Assembly: GCA_029863175.1 (NCBI GenBank)
Contig: JAOTVX010000065.1
Span: 1-13,107 of the forward strand
Origin: Betaproteobacteria bacterium
Lineage (GTDB): Bacteria > Pseudomonadota > Gammaproteobacteria > Burkholderiales > SG8-41
Length of the DNA: 13,107 nt
Direction: 5' to 3'
Below, piece by piece: positions 6,017 to 11,847 of this stretch. Numbering within the stretch: the stretch's first letter is position 1; every line of letters begins with the position of its first letter. The translations under genes and the position numbers were made by a program. A model generated the notes under the pieces. The model made no database searches. It worked only from the letters and a program-made list of their open reading frames with translations, and was not told the DNA's origin.

Positions 6017-7669
6017 ATGAAGGTATATCAAAGGCTGGCGAGCGCATTCATCGCGGAGGGCACGACGCACCTCTTCGGCATCATGGGCGACGGCAACATG
6101 TACTGGATGCACGAGTTGGACAAGCTCGGCGGCGTTCAGATGCTCGAGGTGCGCCATGAAGGCGCGGGGCTCGGGATGGCCGACGGCTGGGCGCGGGTGA
6201 CGCGCACGCCCGGCATTGCCACCGCGACCTGCGGACCGGGCGTCTCCCAGCTTGCGACCGCATTGCTCACCGCGAGCCGCGCCGAGTCGCCGCTCGTGGC
6301 GTTCGTGGGCGAGTTTCCCTCGAACGACGACGAATACAACCAACGGCTTGACCAGGCGCGGTTCGCGGCGGGCTGCGAGACCGCATTCTTCCGGGTGACC
6401 TCGCCGGACACCGCGGACGACACGGTGCGCAAGGCCTTCTACACGGCGCGGCTTGAATCGCGTCCCGTCATGCTGAGCGCGCCGATGGATGTTCAGCAGA
6501 AGAATTTCGACGACGACGATCCGTACGAGCCGTCGACCGCTCTGCTGCCGAAAGGGGTCCTTCATCCCGATCCGGCAGAGCTGGAAAAAGCCGCCGACAT
6601 CGTCGCCGCCAGCAAGCATCCCGTGATCATCGTCGGACGCGGGGCGAAGTGGTCGGGTGCGGGCGACGCGATCCGGAAGCTCGGCAATCGAATCGGCGCG
6701 CTGATCGCAACCTCGTTGATGGTGAAGGGCTGGCTGGGAGAAGAGGATTACCACGCCGGAATTTCGGGGACCTACGGCACGCGCACGTCCATGCAGCTCT
6801 TCGAGGAAGCGGATTGCGTCATCGCCGTCGGCGCCAGCATGAACCGCTACACGACCGAGCACGGTTATCTCTTTCCCAACGCGCGCTTCGTGCATATCGA
6901 CCGGAAGCCGCACCTGGTCATGAGTGGCGGCCGCGCCGCCGACTGTTATCTCCAGGCCGATGGGCGCACGGGAGCGGAGGCGCTCGAAAGCGCGCTTGCG
7001 AAGCGTTCGGTGAAGAATACCGGCTATCGTACGCCCGAGGTCAAAAAGCAGCTCGCGGGCAAGCACATTGATCGGACGGAATTTCCGCTCGACCCGAACA
7101 CGGTTGATCCGCGCGAGGTCTGCCTCGCGCTGGACGAGATGATCCCTGCGGAGATCAACGTGATCACGGGCAGCGGAGCGACCGCGGGCTTCTCGAACAT
7201 GCTATTCAACCGTCCGCGCTCGCTGGTGCTTGCCGGCCATTTCTTCGGCTGTATCGGGCAAATGCTGCCCGCGGCGATGGGCGCGGTGGTGGCTCAGGGC
7301 AACAAGCCGACCGTTCTCGTCGACGGCGACGCCAGCATCATGATGCACATCGCGGAATTCGAGACGGCAGTGCGCTACGGGATGCCACTATTGGTCGTCT
7401 GTATGGATAACGAGGCGCTCGGCTCGGAGTACTACAAGCTCGACGCGCACAAGATGAAGTCGGCGCTCGCCACGATCTCCATGCCGGACTTGGGGGCCGT
7501 CGGCAGGGCCTTCGGCGGCCGGGGCGCAATGGTGCGCAGCATGGACGAGCTGCGCGCTGCGGCCGAAGAGTGGCTGGCCAAGCCCGGCCCCATGATGATC
7601 GACGCGCGGATCTCGCGCAGCGTCGTGACGCTGCCGTATCGGCGGATACACTACGGCTGCGATGAGTGA
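6017..7669 (+). CDS. Thiamine diphosphate-dependent enzyme, acetolactate synthase-like
   Basis: This 550-residue protein has the three-domain layout of the acetolactate synthase / pyruvate oxidase superfamily: a PYR domain (about 1-170), a central domain (about 185-330) and a PP domain (about 365-540). The PYR-domain activating glutamate is E48 in EVRHEGAG. The ThDP/metal motif is VDGDAS (D436-D438) followed by N465 in MDNEALGSEYY, a 27-residue spacing typical of the GDG...N motif. Such enzymes act on 2-keto acids or acyl-CoA donors, but the specificity (acetolactate synthase, decarboxylase, oxidase or benzaldehyde lyase-like) cannot be assigned. The lack of an adjacent ilvN small subunit argues against biosynthetic IlvB. 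It lies between the CoxG-like gene (134 bp away) and a lipoprotein gene. A 9-bp-stem hairpin overlaps its stop codon. The start is supported by AGGGAG at 7 nt. Confidence 0.9.
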   Translation: MKVYQRLASAFIAEGTTHLFGIMGDGNMYWMHELDKLGGVQMLEVRHEGAGLGMADGWARVTRTPGIATATCGPGVSQLATALLTASRAESPLVAFVGEFPSNDDEYNQRLDQARFAAGCETAFFRVTSPDTADDTVRKAFYTARLESRPVMLSAPMDVQQKNFDDDDPYEPSTALLPKGVLHPDPAELEKAADIVAASKHPVIIVGRGAKWSGAGDAIRKLGNRIGALIATSLMVKGWLGEEDYHAGISGTYGTRTSMQLFEEADCVIAVGASMNRYTTEHGYLFPNARFVHIDRKPHLVMSGGRAADCYLQADGRTGAEALESALAKRSVKNTGYRTPEVKKQLAGKHIDRTEFPLDPNTVDPREVCLALDEMIPAEINVITGSGATAGFSNMLFNRPRSLVLAGHFFGCIGQMLPAAMGAVVAQGNKPTVLVDGDASIMMHIAEFETAVRYGMPLLVVCMDNEALGSEYYKLDAHKMKSALATISMPDLGAVGRAFGGRGAMVRSMDELRAAAEEWLAKPGPMMIDARISRSVVTLPYRRIHYGCDE

Positions 7670-7688
7670 CCCGGCTAGACCGGGTCAC
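7666..7688 (+). terminator. Strong hairpin overlapping the ThDP gene stop codon
   Basis: GTGACCCGG (7666-7674) pairs perfectly with CCGGGTCAC (7680-7688) around the 5-nt loop CTAGA. The stop TGA (7667-7669) is inside the first arm. No T-tract follows, so it may be a rho-independent-like terminator without a tail, an mRNA 3'-end stabiliser or a pause site. The 13-bp dyad array 4 starts 10 bp later. Confidence 0.45.
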
Positions 7689-7698
7689 AGGGAGGTAC

Positions 7699-7805
7699 TG
7701 GTGACGATTACTGGTGACGGGAACTGGTGATGAGTGCTGGTGATGGAAACCTCTTGTATATCACCACTTTTCATAACTATTTTTCATCTCCATTAATCAT
7801 TACCA
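7699..7805. repeat. 13-bp dyad array 4, between the ThDP and DUF1080 genes
   Basis: Left units lie at 7699 and 7712 (TGGTGACG) and at 7725 and 7738 (TGGTGATG). Right units lie at 7759 (TATCACCA), 7772 (CATAACTA), 7785 (CATCTCCA) and 7798 (CATTACCA). All steps are 13 bp and the central gap is 13 bp. The right half is more decayed than the left. One further perfect CATCACCA at 7818-7825 is out of the 13-bp phase. It starts 29 bp after the ThDP stop codon. Confidence 0.88.
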
Positions 7806-7835
7806 GTTAGCTTGGATCATCACCATCATTCACCA

Positions 7836-7975
7836 GCATTCTGCGGGGCCGACCGAAGAGACAACGAGTCACCATTACCGGGCATGGTTGTGCTTCAGAT
7901 TCCCGGGTGTCTTGACGGCCGGGCGCGGGGGAGCCATGCTGCTTGGAGCAATTGGCAGTCCGTATCGTCATCAAC
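7836..7975. other. Non-repeat leader upstream of the DUF1080 lipoprotein gene
   Basis: Unlike the other gaps in this gene run, this one has about 140 bp of non-repeat sequence between array 4 and the ribosome site, so it is the most likely place for an internal promoter. A TTGACG at 7912-7917 is the only promoter-like hexamer I noticed. The matching position 17 bp downstream (CATGCT) is poor, so I do not call a promoter. Confidence 0.3.
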
Positions 7976-7984
7976 AAAGGAGGT
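7976..7984 (+). promoter_or_regulatory. Near-perfect Shine-Dalgarno of the DUF1080 lipoprotein gene
   Basis: AAAGGAGGT, fully complementary to the canonical 16S rRNA 3' end, lies 7 nt before ATG 7992. It decides this start over the open frame that extends upstream into array DNA, and predicts strong translation initiation. Confidence 0.85.
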
Positions 7985-7991
7985 CGTTACG

Positions 7992-8621
7992 ATGAAACGC
8001 TTGTCTCTTGCGGCGAGCCTGCTTGCGCTCACGTTGGCTGTCTTCGGCTGTGCGCAAATGGAATCTATGGGAGACTGGTTCAGTACGCAGTGGGATTCTA
8101 TAGGAGGCGGGGTCACGCTGATCGACGGCGACAAAGGCCTGGAAAACTGGAACCGTGTCGGCGAGGCTAATTGGAGTGCTGGGGACGGGGTCATCATGGC
8201 GGACAAGAGAACCGGCAAGAACCCCGGCTACCTGGTCTCCAAGAAAACCTACACGGACTTCCAGCTGAAGATCGAGTTCTGGGCCAGCCACGATTCCAAC
8301 AGCGGTATCTTCATGCGCTGCGCGGATCCCGAAAGGATCACGGACAGGAGTTGCTACGAGGCCAACATCTTCGACACGTTCAGGGATCAGAAGTATGCGA
8401 CGGGAAGCATCGTCCGTCACGCCCCGGTGGTGGTCCCGATCAAGGCGGGCGGCAAGTGGAACACGTACGAGATCACGGCCCGAGGGCCGAACCTGGTCGT
8501 CGTACTAAACGGCACCAAGACTACGGAGCTCAACCACAGCCAGTTTGCCAGTGGGCCGTTCGCGCTGCAGTATGGCCAGGGCATCGTGAAGTTCCGCAAA
8601 GTACAGATCAAGGAGCTGTAG
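7992..8621 (+). CDS. DUF1080 (3-keto-disaccharide hydrolase-like) lipoprotein
   Basis: This 209-residue secreted protein has a lipoprotein signal peptide: MKR, then a hydrophobic stretch, and a lipobox-like AVFGC with the acylated cysteine at C20. The mature part is a single DUF1080 / 3-keto-disaccharide hydrolase-type jelly-roll domain (about 40-209). It is recognisable by DGDKGLENWNRVGEANW near its start, FQLKIEFWASHDSNSGIFMR in the middle, KWNTYEITARGPNLVVVLNG and the closing GIVKFRKVQIKEL. Family members bind or cleave glycans or 3-keto-glycosides, but many proteobacterial ones have no proven substrate. No other sugar-metabolism gene is adjacent. The residue after the cysteine is alanine, so outer-membrane sorting is expected. 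The start is set by AAAGGAGGT. Dyad arrays 4 and 5 lie on either side. Confidence 0.88.
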   Translation: MKRLSLAASLLALTLAVFGCAQMESMGDWFSTQWDSIGGGVTLIDGDKGLENWNRVGEANWSAGDGVIMADKRTGKNPGYLVSKKTYTDFQLKIEFWASHDSNSGIFMRCADPERITDRSCYEANIFDTFRDQKYATGSIVRHAPVVVPIKAGGKWNTYEITARGPNLVVVLNGTKTTELNHSQFASGPFALQYGQGIVKFRKVQIKEL

Positions 8622-8649
8622 CCGGACGCGCGGGGGCGCCGGCCGCAGG

Positions 8650-8757
8650 TGGTGATGAAACCTGGTTATGAATGATGGTGATAAGTACTGGTGATGAAAA
8701 GCAGGGCGTACATCACCATGTCTCATCACTATTTATCATCACCATTTGTCGTCACCA
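8650..8757. repeat. 13-bp dyad array 5, between the DUF1080 and cinA genes
   Basis: Left units lie at 8650 (TGGTGATG), 8663 (TGGTTATG), 8676 (TGGTGATA) and 8689 (TGGTGATG). Right units lie at 8711 (CATCACCA), 8724 (CATCACTA), 8737 (CATCACCA) and 8750 (CGTCACCA). All steps are 13 bp and the central gap is 14 bp (8697-8710). It starts 28 bp after the DUF1080 stop and ends 14 bp before the cinA start, filling the gap and probably overlapping the cinA ribosome-loading region. Confidence 0.92.
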
Positions 8758-8771
8758 CTAGGCGAAGCTGA

Positions 8772-10046
8772 ATGCGTATCGAAGTCATCTGCACCGGCGA
8801 CGAGGTTCTCACGGGCAAGATCGTCAACACCAACTTCAGCTTCATCACGCAGAAGCTGGAGGACTTCGGACTCTCGGTGAAGTGGGAGACGACGGTCGGC
8901 GACGACCGGGAGGATCTATTGCTGGCATTCAGGCTGGCCGGCGAGCGCGCCGACGCGGTCATCGTCAACGGCGGACTCGGGCCCACGGTTGATGACCTGT
9001 CCCAGGAGATCGCCGCGAAGGCCGCGGGCGTCGAGCTCGTTCTCTCCGAGGAATGGCTGACAAAGATGCAGGAGTACTTCGCGCGCCGCAGCCGCGTGAT
9101 GCCGCCCAACAATCGCAAGCAGGCCATGTTGCCCGCCGGCGCCGAGGTCCTCGACAACCCCATTGGCACCGCCTGCGGTTTCGCGGTGGACATCGGCAAG
9201 GCGCGGTTCTTCTTCACGCCAGGCGTGCCGCGTGAGCTGCGCCGCATGCTCGAGGAGCAGATTATCCCGCGACTGCTCAAAAAGACCGGCCTGCAGGTGG
9301 CGATCTATCTCAAGCGCTTTCACTCCTATGGCATCGGCGAATCCCACGCCGATACGCTGCTCGCGGGCGTGGCAGAGCTCGTGCCCGACGGCAGCGTGAA
9401 GCTCGGCTTCCGTGCGCATTATCCCCAGCTCGAGACCAAGCTCACAGTACGTGGTCGCGATATGGACGATATTCGCAAAAAGCTCGCGCCGGTCGAACAG
9501 GAAGTGCGCAAGCGCCTGGGCAACTTCATCCTGGCGGAAGACAATCAAACGCTCGAGGGTGTCGTCCTCGAGGCGCTGAAAAGCCGTCAAGCTACACTGA
9601 CCGTCGTGGAGATGTTCACGAGCGGGCAGATCGCTGGACGGATCGGGCACCTGCCGGGCGCTGAGGCGGTGTTTCGCCAGGGCATCGTAGCGCGCGACCT
9701 GGGTGAAGCGTGCGCTGCGGTCGGGCTTGAACGGGGGGCCGTGCTGGGCGGCATCACGCGTGAGACGGCCGAAGCCGTGGCGCGCGCCGCGCAAGGCCAC
9801 ACGGGATCAACGCATGCGCTGGCCGTGCTGATCGACGTCGACGAAGGCGCGGACAAGCTCGAGTTCGGAGGTACCATTTGCCTCGCGATCGCAACCGAGA
9901 ACAACGTCGCCTCGCGCCGCAGCCGCGTGGTCGGGGGGCGCGACTGGGTGCGCCTCGGCGCGACGGAGATGGGCCTGGACTGCCTGCGGCGCTATCTTCA
10001 GGGACTGCCCGTCTACGAGCGAATCGACTTTGAGAAAGTCGAGTGA
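8772..10046 (+). CDS. cinA: CinA family protein with degenerate C-terminal deamidase domain
   Basis: This 424-residue protein has normal two-domain CinA length. The N-terminal MoCF_biosynth-like (COG1058) domain, about 1-170, is well kept: CTGDEVLTGKIVNTN, VNGGLGPTVDDLS and FFFTPGVPREL are hallmarks. In characterised CinA it is an ADP-ribose pyrophosphatase. The C-terminal domain (about 262-412) aligns with PncC-type NMN deamidase, but the active-site motif ESCTGG reads EMFTSG, so the catalytic serine position is M281. The family's YSNEAK region reads RDLGEA, replacing the tyrosine with R308 and the lysine with A313. The GIAGP-type glycine loop is also lost (LIDVDEGAD). NMN deamidase activity is therefore unlikely, while pyrophosphatase activity remains plausible. 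There is no strong ribosome site before ATG 8772, and dyad array 5 ends 14 bp upstream. The next repeat element begins 10 bp after its stop. Confidence 0.88.
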   Translation: MRIEVICTGDEVLTGKIVNTNFSFITQKLEDFGLSVKWETTVGDDREDLLLAFRLAGERADAVIVNGGLGPTVDDLSQEIAAKAAGVELVLSEEWLTKMQEYFARRSRVMPPNNRKQAMLPAGAEVLDNPIGTACGFAVDIGKARFFFTPGVPRELRRMLEEQIIPRLLKKTGLQVAIYLKRFHSYGIGESHADTLLAGVAELVPDGSVKLGFRAHYPQLETKLTVRGRDMDDIRKKLAPVEQEVRKRLGNFILAEDNQTLEGVVLEALKSRQATLTVVEMFTSGQIAGRIGHLPGAEAVFRQGIVARDLGEACAAVGLERGAVLGGITRETAEAVARAAQGHTGSTHALAVLIDVDEGADKLEFGGTICLAIATENNVASRRSRVVGGRDWVRLGATEMGLDCLRRYLQGLPVYERIDFEKVE

Positions 10047-10056
10047 CGTGTGACGA

Positions 10057-10190
10057 AAAGCCTTACCGCCAAGGGCGCCATCCCCTCATCCCTTCCCCTT
10101 CTCCCGAATGGAGAAGGGAAGGCTCAAGCCTCCCCTCTCAGCTTGGGAGAGGGGCGGGGGTGAGGATGGACGCCAAGGAAAAGAAAAGCT
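10057..10190 (-). repeat. 135-bp hairpin-rich repeat, copy 2 (inverted)
   Basis: This is the reverse complement of 5121-5255 with only a few changes, including one extra base in the G run of the long hairpin. It begins 10 bp after the cinA stop, so its two strong stems could also serve as the 3' end of the four-gene transcript. Together with copy 1 it forms an inverted pair around 5256-10056. Confidence 0.9.
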
Positions 10191-10240
10191 TTACCGCGGA
10201 GGACGCAAAGGACGCAAAGGACGCAAAGGGAACAATAATC
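10185..10240 (+). repeat. Nonamer repeat, GGACGCAAA type
   Basis: AGCTTTACCGCGGAGGACG is followed by consecutive 9-bp units reading GGACGCAAA three times. This is the reverse complement type of the TTTGCGTCC/CTTGGCGTC repeats elsewhere. It lies in the gap between the converging cinA and CoA-transferase genes, and the sequence from 10241 to 10318 shows nothing else recognisable. Confidence 0.75.
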
Positions 10241-10318
10241 AGATCGAACCCCAAGAACGCGAAAGCAACGCCAAGCGAGGAACTGATTACCGCTTTAGCA
10301 TTCTGAGCACAAAGGATT

Positions 10319-10367
10319 CATCACTCATTACTCATCACCCGTCACCCGTCACACGTCAACCATAACC
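10319..10367 (+). repeat. CATCACC-family heptamer array reaching the CoA-transferase stop
   Basis: Seven units in register read CATCACT, CATTACT, CATCACC, CGTCACC, CGTCACA, CGTCAAC, CATAACC. A decayed eighth (CATTACG, 10368-10374) contains the TAA stop of the minus-strand CoA-transferase gene. Confidence 0.82.
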
Positions 10368-10369
10368 CA

Positions 10370-11563
10370 TTACGCAATAACACCAGCCTGACGTAAGGCC
10401 GCAATCTCCGCCGCGCTGTAGCCCACCGAGGCGAGGACTTCATCGGTGTGCTCCCCCACCCGCGCGGGCGGCCGCTCAATGGACGGTCCGCCGTGCGCGA
10501 ACTTGAACGCCGCGAGCGGCACGGTGATCGGCTTGCCGACGCCGGGGACCGTCTCATGCCGATGCAGGACCGCGCGGTGTTGGAGCTGGGGATCCTGCAA
10601 CGCCTCGTGCAATTCGCGCACGCGGGTCGCCGGCACGTGTTGCGACTGCAGATAGTTCTCCCACTCGTCCGCCGTTCGCTCCTTGATCTTTTTCGCGATC
10701 GTTGCGTGCTTCTCGTCGTAGCGCGCGTTGCGCTCGTCGATGCTGCAGCGCGCCGCTTCCTCCGGCTCGCCGATGGCCGAGTAGAGGCGGCGGTGCTGGC
10801 GGCGGTTGGAGGCCGCGAGCTGCAAGAGGCCGTCCTTCGCTTCGTGCATGGACGACTCTGCGTAGCGCATCCGGTTGCCCGCGCGTTTCGCGTGACGCCC
10901 CGTGTGCAGGTGGTCCGTGATGTGCGAAGCCTGCAGGATCATCGCGACGTCGAGCATCGCCATGTCGATGTATTGGCCCTTGCCCGTGCGCAGGCACTGG
11001 TAGAGGGCCGCTGAGACGGCAAAGGCGCCCATCGTGCCCGTCGCGTAATCGATGACCGGGGCGCCAGCCTTGATCGGCCCGCTGGCCTCGGTGCCGGTCG
11101 CGGCGGTGATGCCCGAGGTCGCCTGGATCGCGTGGTCGTAGGCGGTCTGAGTGCCGCGCGGCCCGTCCTGGCCGAATGCCGTCATCGATGCATAGACGAG
11201 CTTTGGCTTGAGGCGCGAGAGATCTTCGTAGCCCAGGCCGAGCGACTTGAAAGCACCGGGGCGATAGTTCTCTATCAGCACGTCCGCCCATTCGACGACC
11301 AGGCGCTTGAGCGCCTCACGCCCGCCTTCGGTTTTGAGGTCGAGGGCGATCGAGCGCTTATTCGACCCCTGCGTAAGGTAGCTCGTGCCCATGCGCGCCT
11401 TGTTAAGCGCCACGTCGCCTCCGGTCTCGCGGCTCTGGTCGGGCTCGTTCGGGTCCTCGACCTTGATGACGTCGGCGCCGAGCACCGCGAGCTGGTAGGC
11501 CGTGAACGGGCCGGCGAGGACGTGGGTGCAATCGAGAATCTTCACTCCTTCGAATGGGCGCAT
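10370..11563 (-). CDS. CaiB/BaiF family (class III) CoA-transferase
   Basis: Class III CoA-transferases move CoA between carboxylic acids through an aspartyl-CoA thioester. Known members act on formyl/oxalate, carnitine, bile acids, succinate/mesaconate and aromatic acids. This protein has 397 residues, normal for the family. Recognisable parts are FEGVKILDCTHVLAGPFTA at the N-terminus, LGADVIKVEDP, NKRSIALDLKTEGG, ADVLIENYRPG and the active-site region GQYIDMAMLD, with conserved aspartates D200 and D205. The start at 11563 is supported by GGAG 6 nt upstream. A GTGAATC-type heptamer array abuts that ribosome site. The C-terminal codons run into another repeat array. Its substrate is unknown because no acyl-CoA dehydrogenase or hydratase gene is adjacent. 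The neighbouring MFS gene is on the same strand but 284 bp upstream, across repeat DNA. Confidence 0.92.
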   Translation of the reverse strand: MRPFEGVKILDCTHVLAGPFTAYQLAVLGADVIKVEDPNEPDQSRETGGDVALNKARMGTSYLTQGSNKRSIALDLKTEGGREALKRLVVEWADVLIENYRPGAFKSLGLGYEDLSRLKPKLVYASMTAFGQDGPRGTQTAYDHAIQATSGITAATGTEASGPIKAGAPVIDYATGTMGAFAVSAALYQCLRTGKGQYIDMAMLDVAMILQASHITDHLHTGRHAKRAGNRMRYAESSMHEAKDGLLQLAASNRRQHRRLYSAIGEPEEAARCSIDERNARYDEKHATIAKKIKERTADEWENYLQSQHVPATRVRELHEALQDPQLQHRAVLHRHETVPGVGKPITVPLAAFKFAHGGPSIERPPARVGEHTDEVLASVGYSAAEIAALRQAGVIA

Positions 11564-11573
11564 GTTGTTCTCC

Positions 11574-11608
11574 GTGAATCGTGAAACGTGAAACGTGAAT
11601 CGTAAAAC
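11574..11608. repeat. GTGAATC/GTGAAAC heptamer array abutting the CoA-transferase ribosome site
   Basis: Five plus-strand units in strict register read GTGAATC, GTGAAAC, GTGAAAC, GTGAATC, GTAAAAC. On the coding (minus) strand the array ends exactly where the GGAG Shine-Dalgarno (11570-11573) begins. It is the same family as 3819-3853. Confidence 0.85.
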
Positions 11609-11621
11609 CAGAGATATTTAA

Positions 11622-11835
11622 CTGCAGATAAACGCCGATAAACACAGATTCGCAAATATACAAAAAACACAGAACACGGAACGCAGAACCCTGAACCGCT
11701 CTTTTTAGCTGCCGATGGACGCCGATACACGCCGATCAATGATCGTGAATAGAATTCTTGGCGAGCTTGGCGTCCTGGCGGTTCAGTCTTGCTTTTGTCT
11801 CTCTCGGCGCCTCCGCGGTTCATTGTTCTTCGCCT
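11622..11835. repeat. Patchwork of decamer, heptamer and nonamer repeats between the CoA-transferase and MFS genes
   Basis: No gene is seen. 11628-11647 holds two 10-bp units (GATAAACGCC, GATAAACACA) with decayed edges. 11667-11697 holds heptamers (ACACAGA, ACACGGA, ACGCAGA, ACCCTGA). 11712-11741 holds decamers (GCCGATGGAC, GCCGATACAC, GCCGATCAAT). About 11756-11783 matches the CTTGGCGxxx / GGCGGTTCA nonamer family, and CGGCGCCTCCGCGGTTCA follows near 11804-11822. The family and the period change several times within 200 bp. Confidence 0.7.
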
Positions 11836-11847
11836 GTCGGCACTTCA

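Noticed and set aside
5960..7066. Minus-strand open frame of 368 codons over the ThDP gene
   Set aside because: It is a high-GC antisense shadow with His/Arg-rich composition and begins in repeat DNA.
7912..7940. Sigma-70-like promoter (TTGACG with 17-bp spacing)
   Set aside because: The -10 position reads CATGCT, a poor match, and one hexamer is not enough support.
7812..7991. Upstream extension of the DUF1080 gene, beginning with a histidine-rich, tag-like MDHHHHS
   Set aside because: The histidines come from CATCACCATCAT repeat DNA, not a cloning tag. The perfect Shine-Dalgarno and lipoprotein signal peptide fix the start at 7992.
8916..9800. Minus-strand open frame of 294 codons over cinA
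   Set aside because: It is antisense to a well-supported CinA protein and shows no conserved motif.
10024..10042. TCGACTTT / AAAGTCGA hairpin at the end of cinA as a terminator
   Set aside because: It lies inside the coding sequence, has only a 3-nt loop and is not followed by a T-tract.
10554..11291. Second long minus-strand frame within the CoA-transferase gene
   Set aside because: It is out of frame with a complete family III CoA-transferase and has no family signature.
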